Assembly: GCA_030248215.1 (NCBI GenBank)
Contig: JASANG010000845.1
Span: 164,303 to 228,302, forward strand
Length of the DNA: 64,000 bases
Direction of reading: 5' to 3'
From: Enoplolaimus lenunculus
Lineage: Eukaryota; Nematoda; Enoplea; Enoplida; Thoracostomopsidae
Under the pieces are notes generated by a model. That model was not told the DNA's origin, did no database searches, and saw only the letters and a program-made list of their open reading frames with translations. Position 1 is the first letter of the stretch. Each line of letters begins with the position of its first letter. Below, one piece after another: positions 49,801 through 58,473 of the stretch. Made by a program: the position numbers and the translations under genes.

Positions 49801-51678
49801 TGTCGGACTACAAATAGTCGATTCACGAGTTGTCTGGCGACCAATTGCCACGATACCTCGGTAACCGGGGTCCCTTCGGACAGACTCTGTATTACTTAAA
49901 AACCGGAGTTCCTTCTGACAGACTCAAGACAAAACTGCTGCCCTTTTTATGATGTATTTAACAAAGCGGCATGTGAATGTGCGACAATGTAACGAAGTAT
50001 AAACCGATCAGAGTGTCCGCCAATTGTCTGATGGGTGTTTACTGAATGTGGGTGAGTTTTGGATATTCATTAATTTGAAAACACTACAATATCAAACTCG
50101 GGGACTCGCATATGGGCACAATTTTTTTACAGTAGCGTAGACTATAACGTGGGTGACGCATAAATCATTCTTCGTACGTACCGTGCCACTATTATTGTAA
50201 GAAGTCTAGAGTTTGCGCTTGCTTTGGTGACTACAAACTTTGAAAGGTGTTCCCTGGAGCGCTGACCCTATTGAATTTATGTTTGCCGTGTTACAGAGCG
50301 GTGATGGAACAGTTTTTATGCACTTACCAAATACTAAAAAAGGCGTCATTAGCACTAGACGAACGGCAGGACCATCGCACATCAACCAAAGCCCAAGCGA
50401 AGATACGACAGCGCAAACAGCACTAAACACCCCACAAAGACCAAGTAACGGCCTGGATTGGACTAACGATAGTTTAAGCCGCCGCCGTGACCCCTTTACT
50501 GTATCATTATCTGTATTTTGGGGATCACTGTTTTCGTAGTTCCCCATTCTGTTATCACCATGCTTTACTGCATGCAATCCAGCTTGGTCAAGTTCATTTT
50601 TGTGCGGAAAAGTATTAATATTTTGATTTTTAACAGCTTCGTTATGTTTCCTACCGCATATAACGTACCCAGCACGACCTTTTTGTTTTTTCTTAACAGA
50701 GTTGGACTCATTATTCTCTGAAGGTTGCTCGTCAATAATTAACAGCTTATGCGCCGAAATATACGTATAAACCCATAACGAAGTAATTGCAATTATTAGC
50801 TTCGGCAGCGTAACAACACTTTGTTGATAAAATCCAAAATAAAGCGACCGAGAATGCGAATAGAACACTTCAAAATCCGGATCCAAATTATCAATAAACC
50901 GGTGCCGCAGGTCGGCTTCCCATTGATTTTCCCAGCGGTAAGAGATTGCACGTTGTATCCGTGTATCGTACCGAATAAAATATACCAAAAACATTGAGTT
51001 AAAATCACGAATATGTTTTTGGTCAAGATCAAGCTCTACGCCTCCAATTAAATAACCTACGTAGGCAGGTTTGGTTCCCGATAAAACTGACCACCGCGGG
51101 TACGTGAGATTAAATTCAAATTCGGTTGTGTAGCGGTAGTTTAAAATAAAAACGTGTTGATTTCGAAATGAACATTTTCGGCTATACTTCAAGCAAATAT
51201 CATCAAAGAAGTACTGATTTCCACCTGAATCAACACCAAATATGTTGTTCATCACGTGGTCATTGTACGCTTTAATCCGCTTTATTAGAGTCCGGTTCAG
51301 TAAACTTCTACCGTCCCGGCCCCGAAATATGATCCTGGGGTAACGCTTTTCGTCAAATGCTCTTCCAGCAACAAACCACTCAGGATCCGGAGGCCATCTC
51401 TCGTAAATAGTGGCTAGCTCTTGCTTATGTGGGCCATGAATCGGACTGTACTGTGCCTCCATATCACGAATAGTCAGCTGACTTTCGAGCCGAATGAAAA
51501 TACCAAAGATAAACGTGAACAGCAACGGCAGCACGATAAATAATTGTGGGTATGTTGACACCCAAAAGGAGTACTTTGCTAGTATATTTGAAATGTGGCG
51601 GTTTATAGCTTGGTCAAGCACGCGGTATCGCGATATGATTTTGGTCCAGCAAGGCCGCTGCATTGATTGTGATTGCAT
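37114..51678 (-). CDS. Patched-related (PTR/PTCHD-type) membrane protein with sterol-sensing domain
   Basis: The joined exons 51678-50328, 42548-42216, 40927-39537 and 37848-37114 sum to 3810 nt, 1269 residues plus stop, with phases 1, 1, 0 agreeing at every junction. The protein has helix 1, a large extracellular domain, helices 2-6 forming the sterol-sensing domain, a long Ser/Thr/Pro-rich cytoplasmic insert, helix 7, a second extracellular domain and helices 8-12. Such RND-type proteins move or sense lipids and sterols. In nematodes the expanded Patched-related set supports cuticle, moulting and epithelial functions; the exact role here is unknown. The cytoplasmic inserts (about 85 residues between helices 2 and 3; about 280 before helix 7) are longer than usual. 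Intron 1 is 7.8 kb and transposon-filled. Confidence 0.9.
38855..39296. mobile_element. hAT-like MITE, complete copy
   Basis: The left end CAGGGTGGGTTAGGACTTTA and the reverse complement of the right end, CAGAATGGGATGTGGGTAAA, form imperfect TIRs. The interior is rich in ACCCGCGGGTA-type motifs in both orientations. No transposase. It lies in the intron of the Patched-related gene. Confidence 0.7.
39537..40927 (-). CDS. Exon 3 of the Patched-related gene
   Basis: The acceptor is taken as CGTTTTAAG before 40927 because it restores the phase-1 junction from exon 2; an alternative AG at about 40892 would not. The donor is CGAAAG|GTTATA. The first half (residues about 562-835) is hydrophilic and carries a degenerate 8-residue repeat around 'ETSxPxxT'. 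Then come 'RDFIVDFIENYYVPALLSKV', a helix (VTCALYTIYIILACIGIGHV) and much of the second extracellular domain, ending 'VWDGFGCCSRK'. Confidence 0.85.
40140..40510 (-). repeat. Coding minisatellite (about 24-bp units) for Ser/Thr-rich repeats
   Basis: On the plus strand, GACGTTTCT-type units recur about every 24 bases for some 15 units. On the coding strand this yields the degenerate repeat ETSxPxET. It is in frame, so unit gain or loss lengthens the cytoplasmic insert without breaking the protein. The repeat probably adds phosphorylatable sites. Confidence 0.75.
41585..41697. mobile_element. Fragment of the TTAGGC-containing MITE family
   Basis: It carries CATAAGCTTAGG, TTTTAGGCTTAGGCTTAGG and the right end ACGGCCCTGGTCTATACATT; the left end is missing. 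It is in intron 2 of the Patched-related gene. Confidence 0.65.
41931..42147. mobile_element. MITE of the TTAGGC-containing family, complete long copy
   Basis: Left end ACTGTATAGAACAGGGCCGT, right end GCCCTGACATATTTACATGG, with many CCTAAGCC/CCTAAAC hexamer variants inside. It ends about 70 bp from the donor of Patched-related exon 2. Confidence 0.75.
42216..42548 (-). CDS. Exon 2 of the Patched-related gene (SSD core)
   Basis: Acceptor GTTTCTTAAG, donor GATA|GTAAGT. It encodes AVGLDDMFIMMASWSRTN, the canonical sterol-sensing-domain helix-4 motif, split across the exon 1/2 junction (FLVF | AVGLDDMF). Then come helices 5 and 6 (SLTTFLSFMIGAYCDM; FSYVTAIAFAFLYTYQLTFY). In phase 1, out phase 1. 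Confidence 0.9.
42640..43080. repeat. Two dispersed repeat fragments
   Basis: 42640-42740 matches the 5475-5590 repeat (TTTGTAAGCCATCGAAA, AATGTTTAGCCCCCTATCAA). 42860-43080 is the inverted relative of 19990-20330 (ATTTTCTGAG..GGAAA blocks, then a G/C-rich end before TAGATCCGTTAGTG). Both are intronic and non-coding. Confidence 0.5.
43081..45524. other. Intronic stretch with no recognisable feature
   Basis: This is part of the 7.8 kb first intron of the Patched-related gene. Short open stretches (for example 43691-43969) have no family resemblance or splice context. A weak tRNA-like B box (CGTTCGAGTCC, minus strand) occurs near 43100. Otherwise I see nothing here. Confidence 0.5.
45525..46046 (+). 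mobile_element. 522-bp TIR element, left copy
   Basis: Ends GGGTCATCCACGTAATAATG and, reversed, GGTCATCCACGTTATACTGT are inverted repeats. A second copy of the same length lies in the opposite orientation at 48117-48638, and a diverged third copy ends at 50158. The interior shares the blocks GGACAAAACGACGATGTTCT, TAATTAGCTAGT and GACACAGTGTCTGACAATA. No coding capacity. Confidence 0.85.
46271..47904. mobile_element. 1.6-kb TIR element rich in GGGAAATTGAA subrepeats
   Basis: The left end includes GTCCATTTTATTGTGTGCCC and TGTGGATTTTGGCGA; the right end is the matching reverse complement (TCGCCAAAATCCACAC, ACACAATAAAATGGATGACG). TIRs run about 85-110 bp. Subterminal GGAAATTGAA motifs recur many times in opposite orientations in the two halves. 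The centre carries a TTAGGC-family fragment (about 47040-47190) and a CATATCCGATATCCGG fragment. No transposase recognised. Confidence 0.8.
48117..48638 (-). mobile_element. 522-bp TIR element, right copy (inverted)
   Basis: Same family and length as 45525-46046 but in the opposite orientation, so the two form long inverted arms around the element at 46271-47904. Confidence 0.85.
48639..49496. other. Intronic stretch without recognisable feature
   Basis: Moderately AT-rich sequence inside intron 1 of the Patched-related gene. No exon-like frame, repeat match or RNA gene was recognised. Confidence 0.5.
49497..50158. mobile_element. Diverged third copy of the 522-bp TIR family with an inserted motif array
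   Basis: It matches the family through AGGGACATTGTGGATAT, CTCTGACAATA and the terminal TTTTTTTACAGTAGCGTAGA ... GTGGGTGAC end. Its middle (about 49580-49850) is replaced by a dense cluster of GACAACTCGTC-like motifs in both orientations. The left end is missing. Confidence 0.65.
50328..51678 (-). CDS. Exon 1 of the Patched-related gene
   Basis: It starts at ATG (MQSQSMQRPCWTKIISRYRV) and ends at the donor TTTG|GTAAGT. It encodes helix 1 (about residues 38-62, FWVSTYPQLFIVLPLLFTF), extracellular domain 1 with paired cysteines, helix 2 (LPKLIIAITSLWVYTYISA), an unusually long hydrophilic loop, then helix 3 and part of helix 4 (VRLVLMTPFLVF). The N-terminus looks complete, with no signal peptide beyond the first helix, as usual in the family. 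The reading frame continues a little past the donor, but phase and the SSD motif place the junction there. Confidence 0.9.
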
Positions 51679-52609
51679 GTCAAGAATATTTGTTACTGTA
51701 TAACTAACTGTTTGATTTTTGACTAGTGTTTAGTTATTCTTCACAATTTCTCTGAATATATAAAAATATTTCATTGCTCACGTTATGTTGATACCGAACT
51801 AAGTGCAGGGAATAAGCATTTGTATAAAGGCACAGGCTACACCTAACCCAAAAGATAAGCGAATACATAGCTACTAAAGTTTAGATTCATAGTTTGCAAA
51901 TATTTTATCTGTTTTTATTCATGCAAGAAAATATTGATGAATAAGTACATTTTGTCAAAAAATGGATCAATAAGCTTTACAGCCTCTAGATGTTACTTAA
52001 AATAGCTCCCTGCATAACAATAAAGTTCCAATCTCGACTTCTTTTGTGCTCATGGGACCAAAGTATTTAACGGGGTTTTAGCCTGGACTGTAAGGATGCG
52101 TCTGACAACGCGTTCTTGAGGTTATTGTATTCTGCAAAATTTGCGCGGCTATCGCGGACCGATTCCGCTTAGATCCAAAGCTGCCGGGACATTATTACAT
52201 TTGGTACGCGATGCGGACGTCTAGCGCGTAAGCGGTAGCAACTGGTATGGGGTCAGGCGCTCCTTTGGCGTATAACTCAGCGGCGGAAAAATTCAAAGAA
52301 TCAGCATCAACAGACTCCACCAGCACATCTATACGTCTGAAATTGCATGCTGGCTGAGGTTTCTTATGTTGAACCTACCTAGCGAAGCTGAGGTCCGGAA
52401 TAGGTTAACTTTGCGTTACGAGTTTTGTTATTGTTTGGACCTGAAGCGTACGTACCTGTCAGATTTTTTCCTTTCTTCGTTTTTCTTATTCAGCCTATAA
52501 CATTTTTTGATCGCCATATTTAAAAGTTTCTTCAGTCCAAAAAATGGACGTTACTGGTCTCCAATATTTTTTGTTTTTGGCAAAATCCGTTTTACCGAAT
52601 AATTATTTT

Positions 52610-53010
52610 TTCACGGCACATCAATGTTACTCGGTCCACAGGATGGTTAAGGAAGTGACCCGCCAAAGTGGTCAGTTGTTATATCCAGGGGAAAACTTGC
52701 GCGAGTATAGGAGTCTCCTAGCCCCGAAAGTTGTAGCAGAGTAGTCCAGTCGTGGTTCGGCTGGCCGGCCAGCAGCGGTTGAGAGTTGCCTGGCTGTTGC
52801 ATAGCAGCCGATGGTTTCGGTGATAATGAGCAAGGTTTGCGAATGCAAGTGCGTTGTGGGGCTAAGCGCGGATTTTCTATCCCGAACATCGCAAAGCCAG
52901 CGCGTCTAAAGCCGACTGTACAAGTTACGATCGCGGAACCATAAGATTAGGATCGTCAGGAACAGGTAGTGCATGCTTCGACGTCTGGCTTTGACACCGG
53001 TCAAATTTTT
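52610..53010 (-). repeat. Dispersed repeat, copy B
   Basis: Reverse-orientation relative of 11408-11735, sharing CTATCCCGAACATCG, CGGCTGGCCGGCCAGC and AGGAGTCTCCTAGCCCCGA blocks. Class unknown. Confidence 0.6.
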
Positions 53011-55004
53011 GCTATGATTGAGACTTTGTTTAAGGACCTTGCCTAATTTGATTTGCCATCAATCAAGCTTGACTCTGTTATGTGATGCAACGCTAATTTC
53101 ATAGCTGTGATTAAAAATTAATTCAGGAACCAGCCAGTATGACAACTGAGACCCCTAGCCAAGCTTATAAATCGTGGTAATTCTTTACATGCCCCCTCTA
53201 AAATTTTTTGCGTTGATCCAGGAATCGTAGCTGGCTTCAAGTATGTTCAGATGGTGTACCGTAGGCCCTCGGATTTGACCCGTTGTTATATTTTTGCAGT
53301 AAGTTTTTTGGCTTTTATATAGTTCCCCCACTTTTAAGGTTAAGGATTTATAGCCTTAGCCAACCAATTAATTTAAGGCTTAGGCATTGATAAAACTTTT
53401 TGTAAATTAATTTAAGCCTACGCGTGAATGATTGGAAAGTGTAGAAACCCAAGACAAATTCAACCTGGCTGATCATTGAGTGAGGTTTCGTATTCTGCTC
53501 TTGTATATACCCAAAACGTTCAATTTAATATGTATAATCGTTAATATTAAAGGTCATTTTTCAACCCTTTACACTACCATCATGTTTCTAGAACTATGAA
53601 GAAAAGTGCAAAAAAATTAATGAAGAATGCAGCAAACGTACAAAACAATTAATGTTACACTTGAACAATAAAAACGTGATAGCAAAAAAATTACAAAGTA
53701 TAACAAAACGAATACTTCAAATTATTTATTATAATAACGCAATGTTAGTGCTCGCAGCTCTTTTGTGTTTGCTGTAGAAGTGCAACCCTTCACGCGCATG
53801 CAATCTTGCTGCTTGCACTGTATATATGTCAGCAGCGTATACAAGGGGAACAGAGTATATTATCTTCTCGAAATTTTTGAAGAAATTGGAGAAAAACCAC
53901 TTTTACAAGCTTAAAAATATATATCAAAACGTTGGTTCGTAGAGGTCGAAAACAATTTTTATTGCTTGCTACGATTACTCGTATGAACTTTTGATGATAA
54001 GCCCTCCAGAAATGAAACATATATAGTAGCTGCGCCCTTGATATATGTAATGTATCGAAAATTTTTTCGCGTCACAACTGAAAGTAAATTATAAAACAAA
54101 GTACAACTATATAATACGCAATATATCTAAAATGCAATTAAAAGCCGGATATTGCGTCGTTACTGTATGTATCATAGTACAATCGCAGGTTTGCCTTTAG
54201 GGCGAGCGTCAAATCGATCTTATGCTCTTGCTTCAACGTTCGTACAATTTTCCAAACAGATTTCTCCAGTTTTGGTAGCGGAATATAGATATTCTAATGT
54301 TTGTGTAAAATTTGCGCTATTCGACAAGTTTATCCTAGCTTTAGAACAGATTAGCCGGTTCCATTCGCCGATATCCGAAAACGGATATCAGGTTGCACAC
54401 AGGCGAATACCATATGAGATTACAAAATTCTACCAAATATCACATAGTAACATGCTGAGCAATGATATTTATGAGCACTAATAAAAATAATAAAAAGTTA
54501 GATAATGTAGCATTAAATGAATTCGAATGCTGAATTTAGTTTCTACGTTTTTCTATCGGAAATTTTCGTAATCAAGAAAGACTACATGTTCAACGCGACT
54601 TAAAATTAACTCCTTGTGACATACAGTTAAGTGGAACCAATTCAGTGCATTGAGATTTCATTTAAGTATACTATTAAGATTGAACTCCAGAGACTGAAGT
54701 GAAACGCGTTTGCAATCGCAAATCATCTGTAGAAGTTTGATACTCGACTCCGAGGAGGCTGTCAGGTCTTGTGGAGATTTTGTGCTGCGTATACGCATTG
54801 TATCTGTTTACTCAGTTATCGGATACTATGTTACCTATAAATGTAAATCACAAGTATAGGCTGCAAGCGTCAATTCCAGACGCCCATTTACACTTTCCTG
54901 CCATTAAAAATTCCCGCTGTCAGCTAAATGGTACCTTTTGTTTGCGGTGTAATTCTGGGATTTCGGGATATTGTGACTTCAATAGTATTCTTCGCAAGCG
55001 ATTC

Positions 55005-55232
55005 GTTGGGCTTAGGCGTAGGCTTACGATTATGCAATCCTTTGGCTCAAGATTAGGTTTAGGATTAGACAAGGCCCCGTCTTAGGCTTAGGATTATGCA
55101 GAGCTTCATCTGAGTGGCTTTAGGTTTAGAATTAGGCCCTAGGCGTAGGTTGTGCGTAAGCATAGATATGGACTTTAGAGGTGCCTTACTCTTAGGTTTA
55201 GGCTTAAATAGGCTTGATCTTAGGTTTAGACT
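55005..55232. repeat. Degenerate TTAGGC/TTAGG-rich stretch
   Basis: Many loosely spaced GGCTTAGG, TTAGGTTTAGG and GGCGTAGG motifs on one strand over about 230 bp, without clear family ends. It looks like a decayed copy of the TTAGGC-containing repeat. Confidence 0.55.
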
Positions 55233-55238
55233 TATGCC

Positions 55239-55800
55239 GGGTTCACGTTATAACCGGGGCAACTTGGGACACGTTTTGTCCCTATTAGCCTATCGGGTAA
55301 AATTTTGTCTGCTAATAGGCTTTATATCATTTTCAAAAAGTCGTATTTGTCTGCTATCATCATGTGTAGGTCACCTTTTGTCCTTCAATGTCATATAATA
55401 TTCGACGTATTGTCAGCAAATATCATATGATATATATATTTTCAAATGTCAGCGTACTTGAGGTAACATATACAGATTGTCCTGTTGCATATCATATGAT
55501 ACCTACTAGAATTTGAAATTGTAATTTTTTTAATTAAGACACTGTTTTAAGCGGTTTTGTGCCGGAAATGAATGTGCGGACTTGTATTTGGAGCACAGTT
55601 GTGCCTCCGCCGTCCGACTTTCCATAAATTTATCAGCACCCGAAAAATACACTGTCCCGCTGCATATCTATGATATTCGCTGTAATTTTGGAATATCATA
55701 TGATATTCCACATAAATGTCTCTCAGTATCACGTGACATACCGACTCTTGTACATATTGATCTAAGTAGTGATAGGGATCGGATATTTTTTCATATCCGG
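55239..55800. mobile_element. Truncated copy of the GGTTCACGTTATAA TIR family
   Basis: The left end GGGTTCACGTTATAACCGGG, CACGTTTTGTCCCTATTAG and many ATATCATATGATATTC palindromes match 9264-9919. The right TIR is missing and a CATATCCGGATATCCG fragment lies there instead. Confidence 0.7.
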
Positions 55801-55848
55801 ATATCCGCAATTCTATACAATTCTAAAAATCGGTCTTTATTATGCCAG

Positions 55849-56190
55849 TACTGTACTGACCCGAATAAGCGGGGTACCCATTTTGAGTCTCAATTAATAG
55901 GAGTCCGTATCCCTAATAAGAGTCCGTAAGCGCATAGAGTCCCTAAACCCTAATTAGAGTCCATAAATGTCAATTATTCCTAATTGTAGGTGTCGCGCAT
56001 AAATGACTCCAGAACCAAATAAAGGTGAGTTCAAAAAATCGAAGCGTACTTAAGTTTTCAAAGTACGTTCCTAATAATAACCTTGCATTATGGAGAAAGC
56101 TTTTGATACAAGGCAAATAAACATTCAATTCAAGGGTTAGTTACAATACCGGATATATGTGTAACGAAGTGTGGTGGAGGACGGGATAAA
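55849..56190. mobile_element. CCCGAATAAG TIR family, inverted copy
   Basis: It starts TACTGTACTGACCCGAATAA and carries the GAGTCCGTATCCCTAATAAG block. It continues through the AAGCTTTTGATACAAGGCAA and CCGGATATATGTGTAACGAA parts seen in reverse at 23151-23585. Confidence 0.7.
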
Positions 56191-56197
56191 AATTAAT

Positions 56198-56292
56198 AGG
56201 CCCATGTTACTTTTAGGGCCGTAGAGGTTTCTATTATTACATTTTTTGCTTAGGCTTTGGGATACCTTTAATCTTCTGTTACGCCCCTAATA
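56198..56292. mobile_element. Fragment of the TTAGGC-containing MITE family
   Basis: Short copy beginning AGGCCCATGTTACTTTTAGG, with TTTTTTGCTTAGGC inside and CTGTTACGCCCCTA at the right. Confidence 0.6.
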
Positions 56293-57254
56293 GTAATATT
56301 GGTCGAAATTCAATAAAGGACACCAGTTTTATTAAATGTCCGAGCGTCAGAAAAGCAGAACACGAAACTGATTGAGACGAAATACCAACCGATTGCATCC
56401 AAATATATATGATACATAATTAACATGCTGAGCAAATAGCTAATTTACTGCAAACGAATATATAGTGATGTGATCATTAAGCTTCAAAGTTTACGCATTC
56501 ATTGCGAGTTTCAATGCAAGCATTTGGTATCGTTTCACTGGCAGACTGGTGAACAGGGCAATTAGAGACTGGTAGTCTCAGGCGTATGTTTAGACTTACG
56601 CGTAGACTTAGTAGGCACGGCCGTATAATTAAAATTATCCAAACAATTAACACAATTATTGAAAAACTCGAATATTGCACCAATAAGGTACAATTAACTA
56701 AAAATGGCTAAATTCACCTTATCTCTAATGTTTGAAATTGGCCAAATTTTACCTATTACCCCGGTTAGGTTTAGTAACAAAAACTTGAATTTTGTTGTCT
56801 TTCACTCTTGCTGTATACGAGGGTGCAACGATTCTAGCAAAATGTTAAACTTAATGACGTTAATTTAGTATAACTTGCAAAAATTTCTAATTTTTCTCCT
56901 GATTTACGTATATATTGATATGTTTTAGTTAAGAAATAAAGATTTTGAATCATCATGGTGTGAGAAGTTCGTGATTTTGACTCAACCCTGTATCCTGTAT
57001 CTCCTGTATAGCTCTTTCCTCGATGTATGCTTACCGCTCTGATTTAGTAAAACGCGGCCGGTAAATGTTTACTAAAACCCAAACCCAAATCCTGTATAAT
57101 ACCAATAGCCAATATTCAACACCAGTAAGTCACAGGTTATGCAATTTAAGTGGCAACCCGAGCCGGAATCCTTAAAGCCGACGCCTGAGTCTGGTTTAAT
57201 CCAGCCACTGGCTTTACCGTACCCAATACTTTTGCCGTTTTCCAGAATCCGTGC

Positions 57255-57397
57255 AATTCTAACCCCGTTAGAATTACACCCCGTTAAACCGTGCACTCTA
57301 ACCCCGTTAGAGTTGCACCAAATTTCCGACCAATCTAACCCCGTTAGATTTGGCCAAGCCGTTGTAGAATAATAAATCTAACCCCGTTAGATTTATT
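57255..57397. repeat. Array of four hairpins sharing a TCTAACCCCGTTAGA core
   Basis: Hairpins at 57255-57275, 57291-57318, 57330-57353 and 57371-57397 share the core CTAAC-CCC-GTTAG. Beyond the core the stems differ in sequence but stay complementary: the first has a 9-bp and the last a 12-bp perfect stem, and the middle two carry one bulged base each. A half-motif (ACCCCGTTAA) lies between the first two. It is downstream of the long minus-strand gene and at the edge of the GC-rich block. Confidence 0.85.
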
Positions 57398-57419
57398 AAA
57401 CTACTTTTCCCAGGTTCTA

Positions 57420-58298
57420 CTCATATGCATCTCGACTTCATTTGCATTTCGCCGACACCCACAATTGGGTGTCCGCATATGCGGTTGAGGTCCAGAGCCA
57501 CACATCCTGATACTCCTTCCGCAACAACAACAATATTAGCACCTTTAGACACACATATTATAAGCACCATATTGGTGCTGACATAGCCTAGCTATGTCGT
57601 TATCCGCAGCATAGGCCAACAACAATTGCAACATTAATCAACGAGTACTAAACGGCCACGCAGGGCCCAGGTAAGTTTACATTGCGGACACAGCCGCCAT
57701 AGCATGAATTTTATAATTTCTACGCCTTGTAGCAACGCCTAAGCCTAACTTAAGTTCTAAGAGAGAATAGGTGGAGCCAAGGACTCCCTTAAGGTGTGGT
57801 TTTGATTTAGGGTTTTATTTTAAGTTTTAGTTTTTAGTTTGAAAAAGGTTTAAGTGTGGCAGAGCCACCTACATCCCCCCTTCGGCACAGATGCCGACCC
57901 TGGCATCGAACAAAATTTTATGGCCCTATTTACTGCCTTTTTTGCCGTCGCTAAAAAGCGTAAATCCACAATAACAAACTTAACAATAACAACAATTTTT
58001 ATCATTTTCTTTCTTTTTATTAATTTTTATTTGATTTTAGAGTTTTTGTCAACCCACAATAACACCCATAACGACCCACGACGAAAATTGTCAATGCGTC
58101 CGACTATCCAACAAATTACATCGCGTACCAGCGCACGCCAGCACCCGTTCAACATAACCCCCCGAACCATTACCAAACTAACGACCCGACTACCAATATA
58201 ATCCCTAATAATGTCAATCCCTGCCCCAGCACCCCGTAGCATCACCCCCGAAACAAGACCTTAACAACCCCAATAACAAAAGGTCTATTACCAGTCCT
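57420..58298. other. Transition zone into the GC-richer block
   Basis: C-rich on the plus strand, with poorly structured short frames. No exon, repeat family or RNA gene recognised. It may be the 3' untranslated or terminal region of the long minus-strand gene. Confidence 0.45.
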
Positions 58299-58473
58299 TC
58301 AAAAGTGCCTCCGCCGAATTTCTCGAGGGACGTCTGCATAATAGGCGTCCAACTCCTCTTGTGTCACCCATGGATTGTCGCGTCCCAACGATCGCGACGC
58401 CCGTTGTTGCTGCTGTTGTCGTTCTATTTGGCGACTTTCTCGCATCGCCTGCCGTACGTTCTCCACCTGCTGA

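Larger units (their letters stand above)
51679..57250. other. Gene-poor interval upstream of the Patched-related gene
   Basis: It presumably contains the promoter of the minus-strand Patched-related gene near 51700-52100, but no clear core promoter motif can be assigned. Otherwise it holds repeats (52610-53010, 55005-55250, 55239-55800, 55849-56190, 56198-56292) and featureless AT-rich DNA, including 53010-55000, where I see nothing nameable apart from a short CCGATATCCG..CGGATATC palindrome near 54370. Confidence 0.5.

Noticed and set aside
54152-54481. 109-codon plus-strand frame
   Set aside because: It runs through a short palindrome-bearing repeat (CCGATATCCG..CGGATATC) and shows no family resemblance.
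55005-55250. Possible interstitial telomere array (TTAGGC-like)
   Set aside because: The hexamers are too degenerate and irregularly spaced; better explained as a decayed copy of the TTAGGC-containing repeat.
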